From contig JASWJB010000567.1 in assembly GCA_032433595.1 (NCBI GenBank), forward strand, positions 1 through 15,929: a DNA stretch of 15,929 bases, given 5' to 3'. The DNA is from Conoideocrella luteorostrata. Lineage: Eukaryota > Ascomycota > Sordariomycetes > Hypocreales > Clavicipitaceae. Position 1 is the first letter of the stretch. Each line of letters starts with the position of its first letter. Position numbers and translations under genes: made by a program. Positions 1 to 9,980 of the stretch are shown here, piece by piece. The notes under the pieces were generated by a model. It had not been told where the DNA came from, did no database searches, and was given only the letters and a program-made list of their open reading frames with translations.

Positions 1-1578
1 TGGGAACGAAGCACGGATATGATGCGTAGTGGGATGGGCCGGACCATTGTTCACAGTAAAAGGGTGCATATGTTGGGTTGTATTTATGGGGATGGTAGTT
101 AATAGATTTTATTAATAATAAGCTTTAATTGCATCTGTAGTTAGCGTTCGAATTTAAAGGGTCAATTGGACAATGTAGACGAAATGGCTCAGTTAAACTG
201 TCCCCCACATGCCCAGGCCGTTAGACGAACCCTACACGAAACGATCCCGGGCGCCACACAGCCATGCAGAATCAGACGCAGCAGGCACCGCAAGGCAGGG
301 GAGAAGGAGGGGGGCAGAGTGGGATAGTTGACAAGGGGAAACACAGGGCGCGCCAGTAAGGCCCTCCATACTAGCAGACCCAGGGAGAGAAGTGGATGCA
401 ATAGATGCAATAACTCGGCCCGGCCACTTGACAATATTATGCATTTTGATTATTATCAGGGGTTGCTGTTTTATGTTTTTGGAGCGCGTCAAGGGACAAG
501 GGACGAGAGTCTGCGGGGTTGATTCAAGGCCAAGGTAAGCAGTCAAGAAAGAACGCGGACTAAACTTGAGTTTTGCGCATATCTGCATTGCAAATAACCA
601 CGGGGGACTCCGGTGGGAAAACACGCCGCCGTCGGATGGGACGACGGTTCAGCCCACCTTGTCATTCTCTTCTCTTCTTTGCCTCGTTGCCTCGTTGCCA
701 AGCGCACAAGGACCTACTAGCATGACAAGGCGGGCTTGTGCCCCTGTCTCCCACGAGACCACCATGTCAAGCTCGTCAATCTAGAAGGATATTTGGAAAA
801 AATATAATTTTCTTTTTCTTGCCGTACTAGAGCAGACAGGAAACTATACTAGTAGTACGCAAAAGAGCACGAACAAAATCGGGCATAATGTCCGTGCGGA
901 TGTTATTAGCATGGTGGGTGGTTTTATTTCCCTTCCCACCCTCCCCACACGCCACTTGGCACAGACTGAGGCTCTTTGCTGTCCCGGGTGGGTGTGGTGA
1001 TATGTGCCTGGTGGTTACTAGTAGTTGGACGACATGACGTGCCCATTTGGTAGGGTTCTCGCAATTATTAGCTGCGGCGCGGCGTCAGGCGAGGGAGATT
1101 ACTTGCCCGTTGCGATAGATAGTGGCGATGGGGTTTTGATTGGAAATCTTGGGAAGTTCGTCTAGCCTCGCTCCGTGCGATCGGTACACATATGTTCAAA
1201 AAGTGGAATATTTGGTAAATGAAAGCGCACCAACAAGCCGTATGACAAAAACACATATACGGAGCACGTACTCAGCACATATGCGCAAGGTGAGACGCCG
1301 CGCTTAGTCCACAGAGACAGGATAGATATCCAGGACGTGATGTAGTGGTTGACAAGTAAGAGCTCTTGGCATACTAATTGCTATCTAACATCAATCGTAA
1401 TCGTCCTCTTTTTCTTCCTGAATTCGGACTTCCTGTATATCACAACTCCCAAGACTCCAGTGTATCCCTATAAGCACCGCCAGAACGGAATAAGTACAAA
1501 TAAAGTGTGTATATATGTGTGAATTCTAGTATTATTGGTTCCCACGTCCAGGACAGCTCCCAGCTAGCCGCACCATCG
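1..1578. other. Gene-free 3' flank of the rhodopsin-domain gene
   Basis: No reading frame here resembles a known protein or shows a convincing chain of splice sites. The short open frames on both strands overlap one another and are rich in Ser, Leu and Cys without domain pattern. Small-scale structure includes a perfect 2-copy tandem of GCCTCGTT at 681-696 and several ACTAGT-type palindromes. The last part (about 1440-1578) should hold the 3' UTR of the minus-strand gene that ends at 1579. Confidence 0.6.
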
Positions 1579-3109
1579 TTACTGAACACCCCATCCTCTA
1601 CGCGACTGATAGTCCCGTCCATGGGATTCCAGGTCAGGAAGGTTGTCAATCGAACGATTAGACGGCCGCAAATCTTGTGTGCTCCACGTTGGCGAATGCT
1701 TGCTCCCTTCAATGACAAATATTTCGCTCTTTACATCGCTAGGTCGACTGGCTTCATTCATGGAGGCGTGGTACTCGTCCACTGTGATCCCGACTTGTTT
1801 GCTGGATCGAGCTTCGCCTTTTCCCGCCACGCTGTGGAGAGAAACGTCGTTCGGACCGTAGCCTGGCATGGACCCTTGCACATTTCGGCTTCCGGGGGCA
1901 TAACGTCCAGGGCCAGAAACACCAGTGCTGGGGGTCTTGTCGGTTGACAGGAAACCTCGAATTTTCAGTGATCGGAGAAGTGGCCGGATGGTTGCTAAGC
2001 TGGATGCGATAATGGCGACACCTGGTTCCACAAGACTCCAGATAAGTGCGTCTGTCGCGGAGACTACATTTGGTCAGCAAATACTCGTCGGCCTTCCATT
2101 CACAACGACATCTGGGTTAAGAAAAATACATACACATCAAGTCATCTAACTCCTCCAGGCCTGACAAGAATTTCAGTCGGATTAGGGTGGCAATACTGGC
2201 ACTGTAGGATGGTCAATACGTTGGCATCGGCGCGGATTGACAATAGATGTCCAAGACTTACAATACGCCCAAGCCCAAAATAACAATGACTGTAGCCTTT
2301 GCCTGCTTGGTCATTTTAACGCCCCAGAGCATTGGAATCGGAATCAGCGCCTGTTGGTGCCACGTTAGAAATCAAGCTGATGTATTGGGGACAGCGACTT
2401 GCAACCGCCCACTTACAAAGAACCAATCCGACAACACCGTCATGACGCTCAAAGCGTATGTGGCGGCGATAATATCGTCGCCTGTAGCACAATGACCCGT
2501 GGTGATTCTGAAGTCCCATTGCTTCTCGACAGGCGTGCATTGAAATAAGTTCCAGATAAAGATGCCAATACTCCAAAGGGTAACGATGACCAAAGCGATA
2601 CGAATTGTCCAAATGTATACTTTCTGCGTTGCGAGTCTCAGCAGAAAGACACCAATGCTGAGTTTGACGAACATCATATCCATGATATAAAGAACGATGG
2701 TGAGAGCTTGCCACTTTGCTATAGTTAGCGACCGTTTCTCATTCGCATTACCGACCTCCCCGAACATACCATAAGCGCGGCTACTCTGTCCTCTTCATTT
2801 GTCACGGCAAGATTATGCTTGCCCAACCCGCGCCGTACGCCCTCGAGAGTAAATGCGCAGGCCACCGTGAATATGACCTGCCACGAGCGAAGTGTCAGTG
2901 GAAAAAAGCATTGAACGGCTTCGCATACTGGGAGGACCAACCTGTGCGACCAACATCAACCAGTCGTCAGCTTGGTAACTCTTCATCAAGACGACTCTTG
3001 TATACGATCGAAGTCCAAATGCTATCCAGCTCGTAACCAAGAGTGCTATACACGTGGCAACCAGGGAACCTCCATTGTACTCGTTCATATCCACTGTCTT
3101 CCCAGCCAT
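1579..3109 (-). CDS. Rhodopsin-domain (PTH11-like) seven-transmembrane protein
   Basis: Six exons on the minus strand: 3109-2942, 2877-2770, 2713-2417, 2350-2262, 2201-2134 and 2063-1579. Together they give about 404 aa. The family is the fungal rhodopsin-domain integral membrane proteins (PTH11-like, often treated as candidate GPCRs); ligand and partners are unknown. Visible hallmarks are ADDWLMLVAQ at 47-56, FQCTPVEKQWD at 149-159, SDWFFALIPIPMLW at 187-200 and EPGVAIIASSLATIRPLL at 256-273. About seven hydrophobic helices fill residues 14-275, followed by a polar, Ser/Gly-rich cytosolic-type tail of about 130 aa. There is no CFEM cysteine domain before the helices. I chose the ATG at 3109 for its context (AACCATGG); the frame is open about 21 codons further upstream. 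Donors are GTTGGT, GTATGT, GTAAGT, GTAAGT and GTATGT. The intron at 2714-2769 needs an unusual AAG acceptor to keep frame. The gene otherwise looks intact. Confidence 0.88.
2714..2769 (-). other. Short intron with atypical AAG acceptor
   Basis: This is the second intron of the rhodopsin-domain gene. The donor is GTATGT. The branch-like CTAAC lies only about 6 nt before the first AG (TATAG, ending at 2719). Splicing at TAG would shift the frame. Using the next AG, five nucleotides later (CAAAG, ending at 2714), keeps phase 0 and joins ..VAALM to WQALTIVLYI.., as the family expects. Steric exclusion of the too-near AG is a reasonable explanation, but it is inferred. Confidence 0.6.
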
Positions 3110-4620
3110 GGTTATTGGCGCGGAGGGGTTCCGTTTGTCAATTCTCAACTGTTGATCATGCCCAAGTCGCAATCGTGTCGCCGAATAAAATAACGTTTCT
3201 CGACAGGCGTTCTTGGCGGTTAAAACACGTCCCTGTCAGTAAAATGACGGGATATGGTAGCTGATTAGTCGTATCGCGGTGAGTCGCCAATATATATTGC
3301 GTGAGAGTGTCAACTAGTGTACAATTGATATCAACCAGCACGGACAGGCGAGTGTAGGTATGAAAATTTAGGTAATCAGGATAAAGAAAAAGAAAATTAT
3401 AACAACAGAGAGCCACAGGCCCAGTCACAATCAACTGGAATTCGACCCTCAGAGCAAGCAGCCGGCTGGGACGGCCGATCCATTTAAGAACCGAGCTGCA
3501 ATATGTACATGGGGACCGGGTGGGAGCAGCCACCGACGGCCTAGATGGAGTCTGTCGAAGACTACTAGCCCTTCAGCGTCTCTCACAAGCCAACGACGAC
3601 ATGGAACTTGCGTGCCAAACCCTGAGGCTGGGGTCAGGGTGTTTCCCAGTTGGGGAACGGGGCCGTTTGTTGTGTGCGGCATGCCCAAGCCGCCAAACCG
3701 CTTCCATTTGCCTCTAATGCAACATATCAAGTGGACCGGGTGTGGATGAGTTAGTAGAGACAATCCCGATCCGTCTGTGCCTTGACGCTTTTTTTCGTGT
3801 GTGTTTGTGTGCTCTGACTCAAATGGGGGGCTCTGTAATGTAGGTAAAACTATAAAAGCAGTGACCTCCTTCACAGCCAATCATACGAGCAAATGTTCTG
3901 AAAGCCTAGATAGTGTATATATGATTGCATGACACTGTTGTCTTATTATCACAATGAGCTTGTAGCACAGACTTTGTCCAAGTGTTTGCTTGGTTGGCCA
4001 CGGTTCGCAGATAAAAAGAGATTTGAAGGTTCTTTGCAAACCCATAGTGTACATTGGCACGCTATTGCGGCGCTGGTACTAGGAAGAGCTCCAGCTCCCA
4101 TTACTGTTGAAGAGCCTTGCCTGCAACGGCTCCAAGACTCCTACGGTCCACACGAAGACATGGATGAACTAGGGCAGGGAGATCCAAGTGAACTGGAGGC
4201 ACATCTAAATTGTCGTAGATTAGCGGAGAAGGATATTTGACAGGACCATTGAGTCATGCTGGTGAGCAGCCATGTCAAGAGTTCCAGCATGGTTACCAGG
4301 GCTCGGTAAAAGCGGAAGCCGCCTCTAGTTGTCGCGATCGAAACAGAGCGCGAGGCCCCATCAACTGGTTCCCTCTCACGTTGCAAGGGCTTTACTCTCA
4401 CGCAAACAGACTAACAGCTGTCTGCTAAACCACTTGCAGAGGCTGGTTCTTCAGGCTGGATTGGTGGCGACGCGCCAGAAGACCCTTGCTGGCCCACTTG
4501 GGCCCCCATGTTGAAAGTATCAATCCACGCTTGTACTAAATAAACTGGTGACTGGGCTCATGAGGTGTTGCAAGAAGGCATACTAGTACTCCGACGATGG
4601 CCGATTCCGAACAGGGAACC

Positions 4621-4640
4621 AGTACTCCGTACGGAGTACT
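4621..4640. repeat. Perfect 20-bp palindrome containing TACTCCGTAC
   Basis: The sequence AGTACTCCGTACGGAGTACT is its own reverse complement over all 20 bases. The flanking bases (C on each side) do not extend it. Related copies of the same core lie elsewhere in the non-coding parts of the window. It could be a dyad-symmetric protein site, a cruciform or simply a member of a short dispersed repeat family. Confidence 0.9.
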
Positions 4641-4830
4641 CCATATTCCATTCTACATCCCACCCGCCGCCTCTTGAAGATTTTTCGTGAGTCTCCAAGA
4701 AACCCGCGATACACTTGGCAGGGTTGGTCCCTCTTTCAAGCGGCAGTAAGCATAGTGCCCTGGTCCGGGTACTTCCATGCGAAAATAGTCATTGCCACGC
4801 AGTCTGTATTATGGATTCTCAATGTGCCGA

Positions 4831-4841
4831 GTACTCCGTAC
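4831..4841. repeat. Dispersed TACTCCGTAC copy
   Basis: GTACTCCGTAC lies about 200 bp from the palindrome at 4621. It is part of the same short motif family, in non-coding sequence. Confidence 0.75.
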
Positions 4842-5454
4842 AGTCCTGCTTGATTCACTTAGTGTTGGTTAACTCAGTCGAAGCATCGAGTACGTCTGTA
4901 AGGAGCCATCACTGGCCGAAGCCCGACAACGCCAGTCTCACGAAGTTGTGAGAGACTTCCGTTATCATTATTCATAACACACAGCCTCAGGGTGTCCGTA
5001 GTGTGCAACAGCTGCAAGTGGGTAACAGGGTTCGACGTTTGAGGATGCAAAGATGCATGGAAGCCAACGCTAGTAAAAATAGAGAGAGTATCGAAGCCAA
5101 ACCGCAAGAGGAAGCAACTATCAAATCTTCGATGGATGAGTTGTGAGCACGGAGGTTTGATGCTGATGTCAAAGGACGGTCCTACGGTTCGAACCATCTC
5201 ATGTGCCGAGGTAGCCATCAATTGATAGCTGCGGGTAGGTGCGACTGACCAACTTGTTCTGGCCCAAACTTGACGCGTGCACACAAGACATGAATGACCA
5301 ACATTCAATACAGAAGCCCCAAAAAGTGTTGATTTGAGATTGCTAGGTCGTCTCGTGGAACGCCCACAATTGCAATGGTTTCCGTCTGAGAGCGCGCTGA
5401 AGGAAGACTGCAGCCACGACTCAAGTCGACGCCCAGCACTGCAAACGTTGTCTC

Positions 5455-5471
5455 TACTCCGGACTCCGTAC
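5455..5471. repeat. Dispersed TACTCC/ACTCCGTAC variant
   Basis: TACTCCGGACTCCGTAC is an imperfect doubled form of the motif (TACTCCG followed by ACTCCGTAC). Confidence 0.6.
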
Positions 5472-6137
5472 CTGTTTCAAAAATATCTTGACAAAACGAC
5501 ACTACATTGTAGCGCCAGTTTTAGCTCCACCTGCAGTATAGTATTATTGTACAGAGAGCGGAGTAAGAGACTTGGGATACAAGAAAGTTCGGTTCGCTAC
5601 GGTTCCAGTGCTGACTGAGTGCAGCAATATGCAACAGCTGAGTTGATTTCCCACAGTCCGCAGTCGAGCCTGGCGGTGGCCCTGGGCAGACGGGACGCCT
5701 TTCGCCAGGCGTCGCCTATTGAGTGAGTTGCATTTCTGATGGGCAGACAAGCAGGCCTGATCCTATTCTTGCACCAGACGATAGTGGGCAACGTCAGATA
5801 CCAGTGGGGAGGATGCCAGTGTCGATCGTGTCATGGCAGGCGTCTGGCGTGCTGCTCTAATTACGCCATGCCCGGACGATGGATCCTTTTGTGGTTCCTG
5901 GAAAGTGTCTAAGCGCATCACGATGGATGATACAGAGTATTCTGTACTAGTATCATCACCAACCGCCCAGGCTTCTCAGATGTCCTATGTTCTCTATTTG
6001 ATATCACCAGCAGCGGATCGAGAACGGCCTGAGCTCATGTGCCGAACCGTTACCATTTAGCTTTCAACTAACTAGAGGCTTTGCGTAAAACAGGGTTTCG
6101 CAAAGATCGCGCTATGCGATACTAGTCTCGTATAATC

Positions 6138-6150
6138 AGTGACGGTCACT
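6138..6150. repeat. Short perfect dyad AGTGAC-G-GTCACT
   Basis: Two 6-nt arms flank a single central base in gene-free DNA. It has the shape of a dimeric protein binding site, but nothing nearby says which protein would use it. Confidence 0.6.
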
Positions 6151-7717
6151 ATCTGTCACACTACAAGACGCAGTGTACGTCCTACCCAGCAGGTGTCTTG
6201 TAATTACGATGAAGCTGTTGACAATGATTTACTAAAGAAGTGGAGAAAACAATAACATCTTTCTTGTCATTCTGCTAGACCAGCTCAAATATCGGGCCGG
6301 GCCAGATTAATTGCGATTCATAATAACTAATTTAACCACTTCAGCTATTACTAGTGCCTGTTGGGTGATTCCTCGACGGCGCATCTTGGGTGGTATACAC
6401 GCCATTGACTGCCCAGTGTGAGAAGGATACACTTAAAATAGAGTTACTGTCCAACCAAGGCGGACCTTCAGTGCTGGAGGTACCTGCACGCTGTTGTAGA
6501 GGGTCAAGAATGACAGGATCTTGCGGGATTGGGAGACGGCTATGAATGCCTTGGCAGCCGGATTAGGATGGATCAGTCTGCAGGGATTTCAGGCGAAATG
6601 CTTTTGTAGCGAGTTGAAGAAAAGGACCTTTGGGCATTGCGAAGTGTGTAATCATGATGTTAAATATACCCGAGTGTAAGGGCTAATTTGCGACGTTGGT
6701 GCTGACTCATTGGTAGTTGGCGATTCGGCGATGTGAATCATGGCCGTGTATGTTCTTCTGTCGCGGGAATGCTGCATTTCCTGTTCCACGCTTTTGCTTG
6801 TCAGTTGAGTCCTACAGGTCGTACAACAATTGAGTTTGCCGAGTATGGTTGCTTTTAGTCCTTCACTCTGGTATCTAGGAATTCTGCCATCTTCTTTACG
6901 CCATGCCATGCGCTGGTATGCATCTTTGCTAGTAAAGAACGAAGCATAGCCTCCATACCCTGTATGCCCCTCAGTCGCATCTTTCACAGCTTGTACGTTG
7001 TTTGATGAGGTCCTCACTGTTACGTGTAATTTACAAGTTTAACCCAATTTAGATGTCACGCCTTGATATGCTATGCTTCCAGTAATCACGACTAATAAAA
7101 AATCGACCACGCAAAGAGTCAAGGGTGGTTCTTCCCTTGTGAATCTGTGGAATTAAACGCCACCAGAGAGACAGAATAGCGGGAAAGCCGCAAATAGATT
7201 TGTGCTACGTCCTACAATGAAGAAAAATAATTATGGAGCGCAAAGAATTTGCGTTTAAAGTACGGCGTGCTCGTGCTGCGTTGATGGCGATGTTATGCTG
7301 CAGCGATATGTCAGACATGCGAGTTTGGTTCCCTACTTGGAACTTCACTTCAATCTTCCTGCGGCCCACGAACTTTATACAGGTTGAAACGTAAATGATG
7401 GGCGGGCGAGACCAAGGAAGCGGTGCCAAGTCTCTCACAACACGTGGATCGCTAGGCGGACGATACATTTGCTAACATACAAAGAGATATTTATGCAGTT
7501 AGACTGACGGGGGTTGGTAATGCTCGCGACGGATCTCATCATCCACTGAAATGGTTGTCTCTAGCGTGGGATCGCTTCAGGGACACTGTACTCCATACAG
7601 TTGGATTAGATGCCTAACTAGCACCGTGGATGTTTTACCCCTTGGATCTGGGAGAGTTTGAAGTAAAGCTTGAAGGGGCAACGAAAATGGCCAAGGAGAA
7701 ATTCAGACCCCAAGGCT

Positions 7718-7723
7718 TATAAA
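7718..7723 (+). promoter_or_regulatory. TATA box of the esterase pseudogene
   Basis: TATAAA lies 33 bp before the candidate ATG at 7756. That spacing would put transcription start just before the ATG, with a very short leader. It supports 7756 as the ancestral start. Confidence 0.5.
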
Positions 7724-7755
7724 TTTATCCGTGTCGGCGTTTACCATTATCTTTG

Positions 7756-8802
7756 ATGACCTTTTCCAGCTGCCTTGTTCTTCCTGTAGCTCACAAATCG
7801 CACGCATCCCGCGGCTGTCCGTATAGAACCGGCGGCTAACTATGTATTACCCGATTCCAGTCGTCACTTTATGATCAATTCATCCTCTACGGAGCGTCTA
7901 TCATGGAGCAATCTAGCACGCAAGAGCGCGGCTTCGCTCTCGCTCCAGCCTTGCAACAAGGTTGGACTCGTCAAGGAAGTCGGCGACGGGAGTGTGCCCG
8001 ATACTGATAATTTTTCAGCTTATATCAGATGCCTCGATGTTGTCAATAGGGGATTCAGGTGCAGTATTCTCCCTCTGGCTCATAGCACTCGTGGTTGACC
8101 ATCTTCCAGCGGTTTCAATGCAGAGCAAGGGTTGAAGGCACTACCAAAGATCCTGCCTGATCCCAAACAAATCAGAATTCGTTTTATGGTGTGTCCGTAT
8201 GTTGCCCATTTGAACCGAGTACACAATTTCGCCAACAAGAAGCCAGGCTATCCTTTTTGGATCCAACGACGCCTGCTTTCCCGAGGCCGAAAATGGGCGA
8301 CATGTACCACTAGACCACTACAAAAAGAACTTGGTCAAGCTTCTCACCCACCCAGCCCTTGAAGCCTACAAGCCCCGGCTCATGTTGGTGACTCCACCGC
8401 CAATCGAGGAGAGACGTCTCGATCACCGCGTTAAGAGTCAAGGATACACAAACCTGAACCGCTCCAATGAGGTTACGAAGCGCTACGCTGATGCATCTAG
8501 GGAGATCGCCAAAGAAATGGAAGTCGCCTGCGTCAATCTCTGGATTGCTTTCATGTCCAAGGCTGGTTGGCGAACTGGTGACCCCTTGTGCGGTTCTCAG
8601 GACTTGCCTGAGAATGACACTATTCGAGCCCTGATACATGACGGTAGGTCATGGTCATGCCCAGCATTCTGTTCAAGTGATGGAGGTGATTGCAAACACC
8701 TGACCTGAGGAATCTCCCGAGCAGCTTGCATATGCCATCCCGGCCTGGGACGACGGGGCCGCGTGGGCGGAAGAGGGGCTTAAGATGGGCAAGAACAAAT
8801 GA
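7756..8802 (+). pseudogene. IAH1: Decayed IAH1-like SGNH/GDSL esterase gene
   Basis: Homologous parts join across four GT-AG introns. Exons are 7756-7785 (tentative first exon), 7861-7960, 8019-8058, 8110-8188 and 8247 onward. Landmarks are YDQFILYGASIMEQSS, AYIRCLDVVNRGFSG (joined across two introns), RFMAILFGSNDAC (joined), HVPLDHYKKNLVKLLTHPAL and MLVTPPPIEE. These match fungal isoamyl-acetate-hydrolysing esterases, which cleave acetate esters of alcohols. Block I reads GASI, so the usual Asp before the nucleophilic Ser is Ala. After IHDG (ending at 8645) the frame shifts: the family's DGLH(L/M)S segment with the catalytic His is missing, and homology resumes in another frame as GHGHAQHSVQVMEVIANT. 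A TGA at 8701 then interrupts it where the family has Trp. Homology continues as PEESPEQLAYAIPAWDDG.. to a TGA at 8800-8802. The spliced frame that remains open would end at 8708 (236 aa, 20 or so unrelated residues at the end). Confidence 0.8.
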
Positions 8803-9980
8803 CTGAATGCTGAATAGACGTGCGGAACGAGACATGGTCGACTCTCAAGTACTTACGTCTGACAAGATCCCAAGGGACCAAGATTGAACTACAAGAGCTA
8901 CATTTATGTCTTATTCAGCATGTTGAAAATCTTCTTAAGGGCCGTGTACCGCGGCCACTCCATAACCAAATAGTGAATGCCCTTCCCTCTAAGCTTCCTC
9001 AAATACCAACAGATATCTCAGATCTTCACTAGCAATACTGGGAACTGCGTATGCATCAATAAAATCCGGTGCGTCAAGCAGGATTCAAGTGAAACTAGGG
9101 AGTTGTGGGCGTGTTATTTGGCGAGCCTAAAGAGTATTTGGGTGGTTCCAGCAGGCTCGGATACCCAGGAGCTCTCGCAAATACTCTGTAGAGGCAGAGA
9201 GAAGGGCCGGACACAAGTAAAGCAGACGTCAGCTAAGAAGACGTTCAGAGGATTCGAGTGTTTCCATGAAGTAACGGTGTGGAATTCAGGTCCCCCGGCG
9301 CACAGACCCGTCATCTTTGACGGCTTTGGGGGACTGCCGTTTCCCATAGGATCAGCTACTCTCTGGAACATTAGGTTGGTAATACAAACGATGAAGCAAC
9401 AAGACAAAACTAGAGGGTTAATGAGCATTACCTTCTCAGCCACAGGCAATCTCCAACGGCGTTGTTGTGGCTCAGCAACCCTGTCAAAGCTCACGCTAGT
9501 CTCGTAATCCACGCCATCAGCATTTGAGGCTAATAAGGCTGGCTTTAGCGCCATGTACAATATGGATTTCGTTACGGAGTACAGTGTGCCAAATGTCACG
9601 TCACTTCTTCCACATTCGGTCCTCTGTCTATCATGGGTGGACGGGGGGGTCTCGCAACCGAGATCTGGGCTCTTCTCTTGACCTCCGGAAAGTGTGTTCG
9701 ATTCAAGCTCCGCATACCCCTACCTACAATACACGAACGCTGTCAAATTAATGATCAGGCAAGCAACCAGGCAAGCCCACCCGATGTTCGGTTCACATCG
9801 TTTGGAAACCCGAAAAGCCGCGCATAGCAAAATCCCGGGACGGGGATCTTGACGGTCGACCGAAAAGTTCTCATTAAACCGAAAATCGATAGTTTGCATC
9901 TGGAATTGCATCGATATACTCGGTTGGACCTCGAGTCATATACCCAGTCAGGCGCCCGATTGCAAAATTGCCCATAGATC
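8803..9980. other. Spacer upstream of the formamidase gene
   Basis: Two long open frames overlap here on opposite strands (8977-9507 plus, 9114-9599 minus). Neither shows a recognisable domain. Both strands carry GT..AG pairs that could pass for introns, for example GTAATG..TTCCAG on the minus strand at about 9365-9433. A copy of TACGGAGTAC (9573-9582) sits inside the minus-strand frame, which argues that it is not coding. The 3' end should hold the promoter of the gene that starts at 9981; I see no clear TATA box. Confidence 0.45.
9573..9582. repeat. Dispersed TACGGAGTAC copy
   Basis: This is the reverse-complement form of the motif at 4621 and 4831, about 400 bp upstream of the formamidase start. 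Confidence 0.7.

Larger units (their letters stand above)
3110..7717. other. Long intergenic stretch, no supported gene
   Basis: About 4.6 kb lies between the rhodopsin-domain gene and the esterase pseudogene. The upstream part should contain the promoter of the minus-strand gene, including an ATATAT run near 3290-3297. A TATAAAA sequence occurs at 3851-3857 on the plus strand but leads to no recognisable gene. Open frames such as 3929-4240 (+), 4874-5308 (-), 5833-6060 (+) and 6652-7017 (-) show no family motif; the 6652-7017 frame opens with GTG, not ATG. Base composition is balanced, not strongly AT-rich, so there is no obvious RIP signature. No transposon ends were seen. Confidence 0.5.

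Noticed and set aside
3929..4240. 103-aa plus-strand frame downstream of a TATAAAA sequence
   Set aside because: No family motif, no splice partners, and frames on the other strand overlap it. The TATA-like sequence alone is not enough to call a gene.
5188..5205. GGTTCGAACC, resembling a tRNA T-loop
   Set aside because: The flanking bases do not form a 5-bp T stem, and no anticodon or acceptor stem can be placed on either strand.
4874..5308. 144-aa minus-strand frame, and a plus-strand CNSC string near 4995-5040
   Set aside because: The minus frame has no recognisable domain. The plus-strand cysteines do not follow the Zn2Cys6 spacing and hit a stop soon after.
6652..7017. 121-aa minus-strand frame with a CCTTC cysteine group
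   Set aside because: It begins with GTG, has no in-frame ATG near the start, and the cysteine spacing matches no zinc-binding family I know. An internal exon is possible but unsupported.
8331..8708. Reading the esterase segment as an intact single-exon gene
   Set aside because: Its first codon is TTG, conserved residues continue upstream through three introns, and its last 20 or so residues are frameshifted relative to the family.
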